DNA of 64,000 nucleotides from Butyrivibrio hungatei DSM 14810 (GCF_900143205.1 NZ_FRDH01000005.1:1-64000); one strand, 5' to 3'; numbered from the stretch's first letter, positions 25,322 to 34,296 are shown. The notes: generated by a model not told the origin, from the sequence alone. Numbers and translations are program-made.

Positions 25322-26112
25322 TACTTGATGTAACTGATCTTCATATAGAATTTCACGATGGCGACACACCTACTATAGCTGTGGATGATTTTGATCTTAT
25401 GCTTGGGAAGGGTGAGATAGTTGGTATCGTTGGAGAATCAGGCTCTGGTAAGAGTATGAGTGCCCTTGCTATTGCAGGGCTTTTAAACAGAGGATCTATG
25501 AAAAAGACAGGAAGGATCATGTTTAATGGTGATGACCTTCTGACAATTGATAGAAGTAAGCTTCGTACCTATCAGGGAGACGAGATATCCATAATTTTCC
25601 AGGAACCTATGACAAGTCTTAATCCAGTAAAAAAGATTGGCTGGCAGGTTGAGGAATCTCTTTATATCCATCATCCTGAGATAGATAAAAAGACAAGAAA
25701 ACAAAAAGCTATCGACATGCTAAAGGACGTGGGACTGACAAATGCAGAGGAAGTGTATTACATGTATCCTCATGAGCTTTCTGGTGGTATGAGACAGAGA
25801 GTTATGATAGCAGCAGCCATGATTGGAGGTCCACAGATACTTATTGCAGATGAGCCTACTACGGCTCTTGATGTGACTGTTCAGGCACAGATAGTAGAAC
25901 TACTCAAAAAGTTAAATAAGGAAATGGGTACATCAATTATTTTCATTTCCCATGACCTTAGCCTTGTAAATCAGCTCTGCGAGAGGGTTATCGTTATGCA
26001 GAAGGGCAGCATTGTTGAGTCTGGCAAGACTGCAGATATATTCAAAGCTCCAAAGCATCCATATACTCAGAGACTGATTGCAGCTATACCAAAGATCGAT
26101 ATTGGCGAGTGA
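25312..26112 (+). CDS. Oligopeptide ABC transporter ATPase, DppD/OppD type
   Basis: 266 residues. Walker A GESGSGKS, Q-loop FQEPMTSLNP, signature LSGGMRQR, Walker B ILIADEPTTALD and the H-loop ISHDLSLV are all present. The C-terminal ...HPYTQRLIAAIP marks the peptide-transporter subfamily. The usual long Cys-containing tail after that point is short. The ATG overlaps the previous gene by ten bases. Confidence 0.88.
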   Translation: MEIILDVTDLHIEFHDGDTPTIAVDDFDLMLGKGEIVGIVGESGSGKSMSALAIAGLLNRGSMKKTGRIMFNGDDLLTIDRSKLRTYQGDEISIIFQEPMTSLNPVKKIGWQVEESLYIHHPEIDKKTRKQKAIDMLKDVGLTNAEEVYYMYPHELSGGMRQRVMIAAAMIGGPQILIADEPTTALDVTVQAQIVELLKKLNKEMGTSIIFISHDLSLVNQLCERVIVMQKGSIVESGKTADIFKAPKHPYTQRLIAAIPKIDIGE

Positions 26113-26122
26113 GGCATTTTAG

Positions 26123-26878
26123 ATGGAAGAAACAAAGGTACTTAAAGTATCACATTTAGATGTTTTTTATAAGAATAGAAAGAGAAAGCTCTTTTCCAGC
26201 AAAAAGAAGGTTCAGGCATTGTTTGATGTGTCTTTTGACATGGATGAAGGTGAAGTGCTGGCAATAGCTGGCGAATCGGGATGTGGTAAATCTACTCTTG
26301 CAAGAGCAATCGTAGGCATCAACAAGGATTATGAGGGAGCCATGTGGCAAAAGTACGAGGGACCGCAGATGGTATTCCAGGATCCTTACAATTCGCTTAA
26401 CCCTTCCAAGAAGATTGGCTGGCTTTTAGAGGAACCTCTTAGGGTTGATAAAAAGAAAAAATGGACTCCCGAAGAGCGAAAGAAGAGAGTTGAGGAGATC
26501 ATGGCTCAGATCGAGCTTCCTATTGAGATGCTTGACAGGTACCCATCACAGCTTTCAGGTGGTCAGAGGCAGAGGGTGTGCATAGGAATTGCTCTTATGA
26601 GAAATCCAAAGCTTCTCATAGCAGATGAGCCGGTTTCAGCGCTTGATGTTACGATAGCCTCCCAGATAATGGAACTATTATCAAGGATCCATAAGAATCT
26701 TGGAATCTCTATCATTTTCATCTCTCATGATCTTAGAGTGGTTTATCAGATAAGTGACCATGTTATGATCATGAAAAATGGCAGAGTTGTGGAGTATGGA
26801 AAAACTAAAGAGGTTTATAAAAATCCTAAACAGGAGTATACTAAACAGCTCCTTAAAGCCGCAGGAATAAAAGAATAA
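26123..26878 (+). CDS. Oligopeptide ABC transporter ATPase, DppF/OppF type
   Basis: 251 residues. Walker A GESGCGKS, Q-loop VFQDPYNSLNP, signature LSGGQRQR, Walker B LLIADEPVSALD, H-loop ISHDLRVV. The second ATPase of the pair. At 251 residues it is shorter than the usual 300-odd because the extended C-terminus is trimmed. It starts ten bases after dppD-type gene and is followed by a terminator. Confidence 0.87.
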   Translation: MEETKVLKVSHLDVFYKNRKRKLFSSKKKVQALFDVSFDMDEGEVLAIAGESGCGKSTLARAIVGINKDYEGAMWQKYEGPQMVFQDPYNSLNPSKKIGWLLEEPLRVDKKKKWTPEERKKRVEEIMAQIELPIEMLDRYPSQLSGGQRQRVCIGIALMRNPKLLIADEPVSALDVTIASQIMELLSRIHKNLGISIIFISHDLRVVYQISDHVMIMKNGRVVEYGKTKEVYKNPKQEYTKQLLKAAGIKE

Positions 26879-26887
26879 AAAAACTCT

Positions 26888-26937
26888 AAAAAAGTCTTAA
26901 AATTCTCAGAAATACTGAGGTTTTGGGACTTTTTTTA
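26888..26937 (+). terminator. Terminator of the peptide transporter operon
   Basis: A stem of about 20 bp with three or four mismatches or G-T pairs (26888-26909 with 26915-26936), ending in a T-run. Confidence 0.75.
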
Positions 26938-26949
26938 ATATAATGGTAT

Positions 26950-26975
26950 TAAGTTATTGAGTAAAAATCCGATAT
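26950..26975 (+). promoter_or_regulatory. Candidate SigD (sigma-28) promoter
   Basis: TCCGATAT (26968-26975) matches seven of eight bases of the flagellar sigma -10 box GCCGATAT. A weaker TAAG (26950-26953) lies 14 bases upstream at the -35 position. No good SigA pair is seen here. Confidence 0.35.
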
Positions 26976-27025
26976 TTTAATTATCTAGGGGAAATAAATT
27001 TTTTTATAGAAAGGGGGCGGATGTT

Positions 27026-27439
27026 ATGGCAGTAAATAGAATTGGCTTCATGCAAGGCTATGATGCATATAATATACCAGCCGCCGGCGATAAAGTGCTT
27101 TCTGACCCAAAGAATCTTCAGGGACAGATAAGTAGCGACCTTAAAGGTGAACAACCTAAACAAGATAATAAGTTAGACCTTACTGTTGAAGTTCCAAAAA
27201 GAGAAAACAACGCTTCGATCGAGAATGTGGCTATATCTTTTGGAACGTACGATAATACTTCGATAGATCTTTTTAGTGGAAATGGACTTGCTTCTGATAA
27301 CATGAAGAGTGCGATATCAGGAATGCAGAAGGATCAGATACTTCATGAGTATCAGTATTTTGTAGGAAGTAAAGACCTTACAGGTAAGGACAGCAATGTG
27401 ATTGCCGGAACAGAGGACGGAGTTGTAATTAAACTTTAA
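27026..27439 (+). CDS. Conserved-looking protein of unknown function
   Basis: 137 residues, soluble, no signal peptide or membrane segment. It starts VNRIGFMQGYDAYNIP. A Lys/Gln/Asp-rich stretch (about 28-60) looks disordered, then comes a more ordered end (SIENVAISFGTYDN ... GTEDGVVIKL). The start is well supported by AAAGGGGG. It is a single-gene unit with its own terminator at 27462 and a possible SigD promoter, so a link to motility is worth a look. I recognise no family. Confidence 0.65.
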   Translation: MAVNRIGFMQGYDAYNIPAAGDKVLSDPKNLQGQISSDLKGEQPKQDNKLDLTVEVPKRENNASIENVAISFGTYDNTSIDLFSGNGLASDNMKSAISGMQKDQILHEYQYFVGSKDLTGKDSNVIAGTEDGVVIKL

Positions 27440-27461
27440 TCCAAATGAAAAAAGTATTAAG

Positions 27462-27501
27462 AAACCTTGACCAAAGCGGATACTGGTCGAGGTTTTTTTA
27501 T
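27462..27501 (+). terminator. Terminator of the 137-residue gene
   Basis: An 11-bp stem (27462-27472 with 27484-27494, one G-T pair), then TTTTTTT. Confidence 0.8.
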
Positions 27502-27572
27502 GACATTCTTTATTGATTAAAAAGATTTTTCCTTGTAAAATTTACACTAAAAGAGCCATAAAGGGGGAAAAC

Positions 27573-28973
27573 ATGAACTACACTGATGGACATACTAGGA
27601 TCTGCGGACTTATAGGTAATCCGGTTAAGCATACATTATCTCCACTTATTCATAATTCGTTGTCTGATATGTTTGGCATCAACATGGTATATGTGCCATT
27701 TGAAGTTAATGAAAATGATGTTAAGGCGGCGGTCAAGGGTGCTCTTGCGCTTGATATAAAGGGCCTTAATGTGACGGTTCCTTATAAGAGTGAGGTAATT
27801 CCTTATCTTGACGATATAGATCCCCTGGCTAAGAGTATAGGCGCTGTTAATACCCTTGTAAGGACCGCAAATGGCGGATTCAAGGGCTACAACACTGATG
27901 TAACAGGTTTATATCACGCTATGCAGGATGAAGGCATTGATCTTGAAGGAGAAGTGGTGGTAATCCTGGGAGCTGGTGGAGTTGCCAGACCAACAGCTTT
28001 TTTGTGTGCAGATAAAGGCGCTAAAAAGGTCTACATACTTAATAGAACCTTTGAAAAGGCTGAATGTGTAGCAGACGAAGTAAACACAGCTCTTGGTACA
28101 GACGTTGTTATACCAATGAAGCTTGAAGATTACAAGAGAGTGCTGATGGCACATGATAAGTTCATTGCCCTTCAGTGCACATCTGTAGGTCTTTTCCCGG
28201 ATGTGAACAGTGCAGTTATTGAGGATAAAGAGTTCTTCGAGCATATTAGCTGTGCACTTGATGAGGTGTACAGACCTCTGGAAACCAAGTTCATGAAGCT
28301 TGCAAAGGAAGCTGGTGCTAGGACCTTTTCGGGTCTTAAGATGCTTCTTTATCAGGGAATCGATGCTTATGAGCTCTGGCATGCTGATGACGGGATAAAG
28401 GTCACAAAGGAGCAGGCCGACGTTGTCTATAGATCACTTATGCTGGATGTAGTAGGAGCCAGCAATATCATACTTGAAGGTTTTATGGGAAGCGGCAAAA
28501 GCGCTGTCTCAGCTCTTTTGGCTGATGAGCTTAGTATGGAGCTTGTCGATACAGATGAGATCATTGAGGAAACAGAAGGCTTCACTATAAATGAGATTTT
28601 TGAAAAAGAGGGTGAGAAGGCTTTTAGAGACATGGAAACAGACCTTCTTGAAGCTATAACAGGAGATCATTGGAGAGAATTCGTCATATCACTTGGAGGT
28701 GGAATGCCTGTTAGAGAGGAAAATAGAAGGCTTCTTAGAAAAGCCGGCAAGATCGTGTTCCTGAAAGCTAGTCCTGAGACCATTTACGAGAGAGTAAAAG
28801 GCGATGACAAGAGACCGCTTCTTAGGTGCGAGGATCCTCTTTCTAAGATAAAAGAGCTGATGGCGTCCCGAATGGAAGCCTATGAAGATGCCGCAGATAT
28901 TGTGGTAGATACAGATAATAAGACTGTCCAAGAAGTAGTTAATGAGATAGTTGATAAATTGGGAATTAGATGA
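27573..28973 (+). CDS. Shikimate dehydrogenase-shikimate kinase fusion
   Basis: 466 residues. Residues 1-290 are AroE: SPLIHNSL binds shikimate, NVTVPYKSEV holds the catalytic Lys, GAVNTL and NTDVTGL follow, and ILGAGGVARPTA binds NADP. Residues from about 296 are AroK: Walker A GFMGSGKS (from residue 304), DTDEIIEE, and SLGGGMPV, then KRPLL of the lid. The single chain would reduce 3-dehydroshikimate and then phosphorylate shikimate, two consecutive steps to chorismate. ATG 27573 follows AGGGGGAAA. An upstream in-frame start at 27513 lacks a site. Confidence 0.88.
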   Translation: MNYTDGHTRICGLIGNPVKHTLSPLIHNSLSDMFGINMVYVPFEVNENDVKAAVKGALALDIKGLNVTVPYKSEVIPYLDDIDPLAKSIGAVNTLVRTANGGFKGYNTDVTGLYHAMQDEGIDLEGEVVVILGAGGVARPTAFLCADKGAKKVYILNRTFEKAECVADEVNTALGTDVVIPMKLEDYKRVLMAHDKFIALQCTSVGLFPDVNSAVIEDKEFFEHISCALDEVYRPLETKFMKLAKEAGARTFSGLKMLLYQGIDAYELWHADDGIKVTKEQADVVYRSLMLDVVGASNIILEGFMGSGKSAVSALLADELSMELVDTDEIIEETEGFTINEIFEKEGEKAFRDMETDLLEAITGDHWREFVISLGGGMPVREENRRLLRKAGKIVFLKASPETIYERVKGDDKRPLLRCEDPLSKIKELMASRMEAYEDAADIVVDTDNKTVQEVVNEIVDKLGIR

Positions 28974-29686
28974 ACAAAAGAAATTATGCAAAGGAATTAG
29001 AAAATCAAATATCTGATTTTCAGAAAAAGAAGGAGTATCCAAGGCTTTTATTACATGCGTGCTGTGCGCCGTGTTCGTCCTATTGCCTTGAGTATCTAAG
29101 AGAGTTCTTTGATGTGACAGTCTTTTTCTATAATCCCAATATCACATCTGAGGGTGAATATAGCAAAAGAGTTGCAGAAGAAAAGAGGCTTATAGAGGAA
29201 TACAACAGGCAGATAGATGAAGGATGCTTTGATGGTATGAACTCTGATGAGAATGCCAGAAAGATTGGTATTATCGAGGGAAATCATGATCCTAAAGTGT
29301 TCTATGATGCAGTTAAGGGCTATGAAGACTGCAAAGAGGGCGGAGAAAGATGCAGAAAGTGCTTTGAACTTAGACTTTTAGAGACTGCAAAGAGCGCAGC
29401 AGAAAACGGATTTGAGTTTTTTACAACTACGCTTACTATCAGCCCTTTAAAGAACGCCGACGTTCTAAATGAAGTTGGAGAAGAGGCTGCAAGGGACATG
29501 TCACAAAAATCAGGCAAGACTATCACTTTTTTACCATCTGATTTTAAGAAAAAGAACGGCTATAAGCGCTCTATAGAGCTTTCACAAAAGTTTGGGCTAT
29601 ACAGACAGGATTTTTGTGGATGCAGTTTTTCTAAGGCTCAGAGAGAAAAGGAAAAGAAGGAAAGAGAAGGGGAATTAAATGGATAA
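28970..29686 (+). CDS. queH: Epoxyqueuosine reductase QueH
   Basis: 238 residues. LLLHACCAPCSSYC near residue 25 and later Cys groups (GGERCRKCFELRL; DFCGCSFS near 220) supply the conserved cysteines of the DUF208/QueH family for its iron-sulfur and metal centres. SPLKNADVLNEVG and DFKKKNGYKRSIELS are also family marks. It reduces epoxyqueuosine to queuosine in tRNA, in place of the B12-dependent QueG. Its ATG overlaps the fusion gene stop (ATGA). Confidence 0.88.
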   Translation: MNKRNYAKELENQISDFQKKKEYPRLLLHACCAPCSSYCLEYLREFFDVTVFFYNPNITSEGEYSKRVAEEKRLIEEYNRQIDEGCFDGMNSDENARKIGIIEGNHDPKVFYDAVKGYEDCKEGGERCRKCFELRLLETAKSAAENGFEFFTTTLTISPLKNADVLNEVGEEAARDMSQKSGKTITFLPSDFKKKNGYKRSIELSQKFGLYRQDFCGCSFSKAQREKEKKEREGELNG

Positions 29687-30305
29687 TCAGCAGAGCAATG
29701 AAAATGGAGTTTTTAGTGGAATGGGGCATGATCCTGAGACAGGACAGCCTATAATGCCAGAGCCGGTAGAGGTTCCAGTAATCGAACCTCAGGTTCAGCA
29801 ACAGCAGTATCAGCAACAGCAGTATCAACAGCAACAGTATCAACAGCAACAGTATCAACAGCAACAGTATCAACAGCAACAGTATCAACAGCAGCAGTAT
29901 CAACAACAACAGTATCAGCCGCAGTATCAGCAGTATCCTCAGCCAGACATGAATCAGGTAGAGCATCCTGATAATATCAATCCTACGGCCAAGAAGTTAT
30001 GCTGGTCATCTCTTATCTGTTGGATCATCAGCAGGATTGGCGGATGGAGCCTTGGCTATGTTTTTTCATCGCTTGATGGCGAAGACTATACCAGACTTGC
30101 TCCAGGGGCACTTATCGGACTTGCAGGAATTGCCAGTTATGTACTTATGATCTATGTCAGGATCAAGTATCCAAAGAACAGATTTGGTAAGGGACTTATG
30201 TGGGTATACATAGTCGATCTTGTTTTGAGAGTTGTCTTGATTGTGGTAGCTATTCTTGCTTTTGTATACCTTGTTGAGTCTGTGTGCTCAGGCATTCCTG
30301 GATAA
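29679..30305 (+). CDS. Membrane protein with QQQQY repeat domain
   Basis: 208 residues. Residues 1-39 are acidic. Residues 40-79 are eight exact QQQQY repeats, then QPQYQQYPQ. The C-terminal half has three hydrophobic segments (about 105-130, 140-163 and 171-202). The Q/Y-rich arm should be disordered and may drive protein assembly or bind a wall or nucleic acid partner. This is inference. Many short-tailed Firmicute membrane proteins carry such arms. It overlaps queH by eight bases, has AAGGGG upstream, and is followed by the Lgt-like gene. Function unknown. Confidence 0.6.
   Translation: MDNQQSNENGVFSGMGHDPETGQPIMPEPVEVPVIEPQVQQQQYQQQQYQQQQYQQQQYQQQQYQQQQYQQQQYQQQQYQPQYQQYPQPDMNQVEHPDNINPTAKKLCWSSLICWIISRIGGWSLGYVFSSLDGEDYTRLAPGALIGLAGIASYVLMIYVRIKYPKNRFGKGLMWVYIVDLVLRVVLIVVAILAFVYLVESVCSGIPG
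29796..29915 (+). repeat. Tandem 15-bp repeat, eight units
   Basis: Eight in-frame 15-base units coding QQQQY. Units 3-6 are identical (CAACAGCAACAGTAT) and the outer units differ by silent changes, which suggests recent slippage in the middle. Copy number probably varies between strains. Confidence 0.9.
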
Positions 30306-30310
30306 TAACT

Positions 30311-30922
30311 ATGTATATTTTTCTGATACTTTTAGCAGGCTTTTCTGGAATAGGAGGAGCCTGCTTTGAACTTCATAAGGCCAAAGTATCCAGGCAGGTC
30401 ATCGGGTTTTCTGTGATGTTAAATTTGAGCATGGGTATATACTTTGCAGTTATGTGCGGGTACTTGTCATCGGGCTTTAGGGCCGTCAAGTGTGACAGCA
30501 CAGGCGGAGCGTTGGGAATGATACTTGCCTGCTTTGTTATGGGCAGAATAGTTCCTCTTGCCAAGAAAGATATCTACAGGTCGTATTTTTTGCTCATGCC
30601 ACTTGTATATGGAATTGGTAAGCTTGCCTGCGCTTACAAGGGATGCTGCGGCGGACTATCCATACATGGAGATAGATTTCCTATTCAGATGGTAGAGGCT
30701 ATCAGCTTTATAGTATTGTTTTTGATCTCTGTTTATCTGGTGGAAAAAGACTCTTTTAAGCCTGGGGTATTAGTGATGGTCTGCACAGTGCTTAAGTTTT
30801 TACTAGATTTTTTAAGGGATACTCATGTAGAGCAGATCATCTCTTTTAATCAGGGAGCATGCCTTGTAACATTTGCTTTATTACTATGTATTTTTGCCAT
30901 TGATAGAAAAGCTTTATTTTGA
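30311..30922 (+). CDS. Lgt-like integral membrane protein (divergent paralogue)
   Basis: 203 residues, about six membrane helices. GKLACAYKGCCGG (near 97-109) followed by DRFPIQMVEAI is the pattern seen in distant relatives of prolipoprotein diacylglyceryl transferase (GR-x-GC-x3-GCC-G ... P-x-Q-x-YEA). The true lgt is at 10010. This shorter protein lacks the N-terminal HGG region, so its acceptor or lipid may differ. ATG 30311 lies five bases after the previous stop without a clear ribosome binding site. A GTG at 30284 in frame is the alternative start. Confidence 0.55.
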   Translation: MYIFLILLAGFSGIGGACFELHKAKVSRQVIGFSVMLNLSMGIYFAVMCGYLSSGFRAVKCDSTGGALGMILACFVMGRIVPLAKKDIYRSYFLLMPLVYGIGKLACAYKGCCGGLSIHGDRFPIQMVEAISFIVLFLISVYLVEKDSFKPGVLVMVCTVLKFLLDFLRDTHVEQIISFNQGACLVTFALLLCIFAIDRKALF

Positions 30923-30977
30923 TAAAATCTTTTACGTTAACGAAAAATAATCAAATTGATTGAAAGAAGGAAGAATT

Positions 30978-32747
30978 TTGGAAAAGGTACTTGAACTTAT
31001 ATCAAAAGAGGTTGGAGATGCGTTTGAAGCTGCCGGATATGATAGGGAGCTTGGAAAGGTAACTATCTCAAACAGACCTGATCTTTGTGAATATCAGTGT
31101 AACGGTGCTATGGCTGGAGCCAAGAAATATGGTAAGGCGCCATTTATGATTGCTGATGAAGTAGCTGAGAAGCTTCAGAATAACGAGATGTTTGATAAGG
31201 TAGAGTCTGTTAAGCCAGGCTTTTTGAATATTATCGTAAGTGGAGACTTTGCTAGAAGCTACATCGTTAAGATGCTTCATGAAAAGCACATGGGAGTTAC
31301 TCTTCCAGGTCATGAGCCTACATTTATCCTTGATTACGGCGGACCTAACGTTGCTAAGCCTCTTCATGTAGGACATCTTCGCTCAGCTGTTATCGGTGAG
31401 AGTATCAAGAGAATTCTTAAATATACAGGACACAAGGTTATCGGTGATATTCATCTTGGTGACTGGGGACTTCAGATGGGCCTTGTTATCACAGGTCTCA
31501 AAGAGAGAAAACCAGATCTTTGTTATTTTGATCCTGATTATCAGGGAGCTTATCCAAAAGAGGCTCCATTTACAGTATCAGAGCTTGAAGAGATCTATCC
31601 TGCAGCCAGCAAGAAGTCAAAAGAAGATGAGCAGTTCAAGGCAGAAGCTATGGAAGCAACCAAGCTCTTACAGGACGGTTATAAGCCATACAGAGCTCTT
31701 TGGCATCATATTTTAAATGTTTCTGTTGCTGATCTTAAAAATAACTACAAGAAGCTTTCTGTAGACTTTGACCTCTGGAGAGGTGAGTCAGATGTCCATG
31801 AGGTTATTCCTGGAATGGTAGATTACATGAAGCAGCACGAATATGCTCATGAGAGCCAGGGCGCCCTTGTTGTTGACGTAGCAGAAGAGACAGATACCAA
31901 AGAGATCCCACCATGCATGATCCTTAAGTCAGATGGAGCATCTCTTTACAATACAACTGATCTTGCAACTATCAAGCAACGTATGGAAGAGTTCCATCCA
32001 GAGGGACTTATCTACGTTGTAGATAAGAGACAGGAACTTTACTTCACACAGGTATTTAGATGCGCACGCAAGACCAAGCTTGTTCTTCCAGAGACAGAGC
32101 TTCATTTCGTAGGCTTTGGTACTATGAATGGCAGCGATGGCAAGCCATTCAAGACCAGACAGGGCGGCGTAATGCGTCTTGAGAATCTTATTGCTGAGAT
32201 CGATGAAAAGATGTATGCAAGAATCAAAGAGGGAAACCTTGATATCAGCGACGAAGAGGCTAAAGATACAGCTCACAAGGTAGCTCTTTCAGCTATCAAG
32301 TATGGTGATCTTTCTAATCAGCCTTCTAAGGATTACATCTTTGATGTTGATAAATTCACTTCATTTGAAGGAGATACAGGCCCATACATCCTTTATACAA
32401 TGGTTCGTATCAAGTCTATCCTCAAGAAATATGAGGCAGAAGGTGGAGTGGTCAAGGATGCTAAGCTTGATAACCCTGATAGCGACGCTATGAAGGCACT
32501 TATGCTCCTTCTTACAAGATTTGCAGATTCAGTAGAGAGTGCAGCAGCAGACCTTGCACCAAACAGAATCTGTGCATATATCTATGACCTTAGTAATGCA
32601 TTTAACAGTTTCTACCATGGAACCAAGATTCTTGCAGAAGCTGATGAAAATAAGAAGAGCAGCTATATTGCACTTCTTGCTACAACACTCAAGATCCTTG
32701 AAACAGGTATTGATCTGTTAGGATTCAGTGCTCCTGAAAGAATGTAA
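30978..32747 (+). CDS. argS: Arginyl-tRNA synthetase
   Basis: 589 residues. NVAKPLHVGHLRSAVIGESI is the ATP-binding HIGH region, and DWGLQMGL follows. Arg-tRNA synthetases lack a standard KMSKS, and the equivalent here is FKTRQGGV. The C-terminal anticodon-binding helical domain ends ETGIDLLGFSAPERM. The start is TTG 30978, six bases after AGAAGGA. An upstream TTG at 30960 would overlap that site. Confidence 0.93.
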   Translation: MEKVLELISKEVGDAFEAAGYDRELGKVTISNRPDLCEYQCNGAMAGAKKYGKAPFMIADEVAEKLQNNEMFDKVESVKPGFLNIIVSGDFARSYIVKMLHEKHMGVTLPGHEPTFILDYGGPNVAKPLHVGHLRSAVIGESIKRILKYTGHKVIGDIHLGDWGLQMGLVITGLKERKPDLCYFDPDYQGAYPKEAPFTVSELEEIYPAASKKSKEDEQFKAEAMEATKLLQDGYKPYRALWHHILNVSVADLKNNYKKLSVDFDLWRGESDVHEVIPGMVDYMKQHEYAHESQGALVVDVAEETDTKEIPPCMILKSDGASLYNTTDLATIKQRMEEFHPEGLIYVVDKRQELYFTQVFRCARKTKLVLPETELHFVGFGTMNGSDGKPFKTRQGGVMRLENLIAEIDEKMYARIKEGNLDISDEEAKDTAHKVALSAIKYGDLSNQPSKDYIFDVDKFTSFEGDTGPYILYTMVRIKSILKKYEAEGGVVKDAKLDNPDSDAMKALMLLLTRFADSVESAAADLAPNRICAYIYDLSNAFNSFYHGTKILAEADENKKSSYIALLATTLKILETGIDLLGFSAPERM

Positions 32748-32766
32748 GCGATATAAGGATGAAGGG

Positions 32767-32806
32767 AAATCCAAATCTGTGCTTGCACAGAGATTTGGAT
32801 TTTTCT
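32767..32806 (+). terminator. Terminator of argS
   Basis: A stem of about 16 bp (32767-32782 with 32785-32802, AAATCCAAATCT paired with AGATTTGGATTT plus inner GTGC/GCAC) ends in TTTT. Confidence 0.75.
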
Positions 32807-32876
32807 GAAGACTGAACGGACATGAGGAAAAAAGATACGCGAGCATAGCGAGCGGATTGATTTCCGAATGGACGTA

Positions 32877-32904
32877 GGATTGCGAGAGCGAAGCGGAGCA
32901 ATCC
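32877..32904. repeat. GC-rich hairpin before the MATE gene
   Basis: Perfect 7-bp stem GGATTGC/GCAATCC around GAGAGCGAAGCGGA. A related CGAGCATAGCGAGCG lies 30 bases upstream. No T-run. It may be the core of a small dispersed repeat. Confidence 0.4.
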
Positions 32905-32929
32905 GTATATCGCTCTAAATGGTGGAAAA

Positions 32930-34270
32930 ATGGAAGACAAACACATTTTCAGCAACAGGAAGCTTTTTCTGTTGCTGATTCCTATTATAGCTGAACAATT
33001 TCTGAACTCCCTTATGGGTATGGCTGACTCTATGATGGTTAGTAACGTAGGAGCAGCGGCTCTTTCAGGAGTATCTCTTGTTGATTCCATCAACAATTTA
33101 GTGGTACAGGCATTTAACGCCATGGCTACAGGTGGAGTCATTATCTGTTCTACCTATATAGGTCAGAAAGATAGAGAAAGAGCAAGAGATTCAGCAAGGC
33201 AGGTACTTCTTGTGTCTACCTGTATTTCAGTTACCATGATGATACTTGGTCTTATCTTCAGGATGCAGCTGTTAAGACTTATCTTTGGTACTGTTGATGC
33301 TGACGTTATGGAAGCTGCAGGCATCTATTTTCTTTTGACGATATTATCCTATCCTGGTGTGGCCCTTGCAGCGGCTGGAAGTGCTATTTTCAGGGCTCAG
33401 TCCAATACAAGACTTCCGATGAATATCGCAATTGCTTCAAATATATTAAATGTGGCTGGTAATGCGCTTTTGATCTGGGGCTTTGGACTTGGGGTTTATG
33501 GAGCAGCTTTAGCTACACTTATTTCACGTATATTCTCAGCGATAGTTCTTTTGGCATTTTTAAGAAATGATAAGCTTGAGATATTTGTAAAGGATTATCA
33601 CAAGATAAGACCAGATGGTGGCAAGATAAAGAGAATCCTTGCAATGGGTATCCCAAATGGAATAGAGAACTCTATGTTCCAATTTGGTAAGCTTGCCATT
33701 CAGTCATCTGTTTCACTCCTTGGAACAGCAGCTATTGCAGCTCAGTCCATGACTAATATATTTGAAAATGTTAATGGTGTTGCTGGAATTGGCGTAGGAA
33801 TCGGGCTTATGACTATTGTAGGTCAGTGCCTTGGCGCCGGACGCAAGGATGAGGCTATATATTACACCAAGAAGATGATCGGATGGGGATATATAGCAAT
33901 ACTCGTTAGCTGTCTTTTTACCTATGCAATTGCTGGCCCTGTGACGATACTTGCAGGTATGGCACCAGAAAGTAGGAAGCTTTGCTTGTTTATGTTGGGC
34001 TGGATCACTATCGTTAAGCCGCTTTTATGGTCACCATCATTTATTACTCCTTATGCCATGAGGGCTGCAGGAGATGTTAAATTCTCAATGATAGTTGCTA
34101 CGCTTACTATGTGGCTTTTGAGAGTTACCCTTGCTACCTTCCTTATCAGGGTGGTAGGACTTGGTGCAATGGGCGTATGGATCGGAATGTTCGCTGATTG
34201 GGGCGTTAGAGGTATCATCTTTACCATTAGATTTAAAAGTAACAAATGGATCCACAAGGTGGTTTCCTAA
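32930..34270 (+). CDS. MATE-family efflux transporter
   Basis: 446 residues with 12 membrane helices in two halves, the normal size. AEQFLNSLMGMADSMMVSNVG (residues 20-40) and the second-half NGIENSMFQFGK and VGIGLMTIVGQCLGAGRKDEA are typical of the MATE family, which exports cationic drugs or metabolites against Na+ or H+. The Asp in MADSMMV is a likely coupling residue. GGTGG precedes the ATG. The CPBP gene follows after 26 bases. Confidence 0.87.
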   Translation: MEDKHIFSNRKLFLLLIPIIAEQFLNSLMGMADSMMVSNVGAAALSGVSLVDSINNLVVQAFNAMATGGVIICSTYIGQKDRERARDSARQVLLVSTCISVTMMILGLIFRMQLLRLIFGTVDADVMEAAGIYFLLTILSYPGVALAAAGSAIFRAQSNTRLPMNIAIASNILNVAGNALLIWGFGLGVYGAALATLISRIFSAIVLLAFLRNDKLEIFVKDYHKIRPDGGKIKRILAMGIPNGIENSMFQFGKLAIQSSVSLLGTAAIAAQSMTNIFENVNGVAGIGVGIGLMTIVGQCLGAGRKDEAIYYTKKMIGWGYIAILVSCLFTYAIAGPVTILAGMAPESRKLCLFMLGWITIVKPLLWSPSFITPYAMRAAGDVKFSMIVATLTMWLLRVTLATFLIRVVGLGAMGVWIGMFADWGVRGIIFTIRFKSNKWIHKVVS

Positions 34271-34296
34271 AAAACAATTATAGTAGGAGAAAAGGT

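Noticed and set aside
29796-29915. Short regular repeats, considered as a CRISPR array
   Set aside because: Units are contiguous 15-mers without spacers, in frame with a gene.
29631-29966. 111-residue minus-strand frame rich in Leu and Ile
   Set aside because: It is the complement of the QQQQY tandem repeat, which gives LLLLI units; not a membrane protein.
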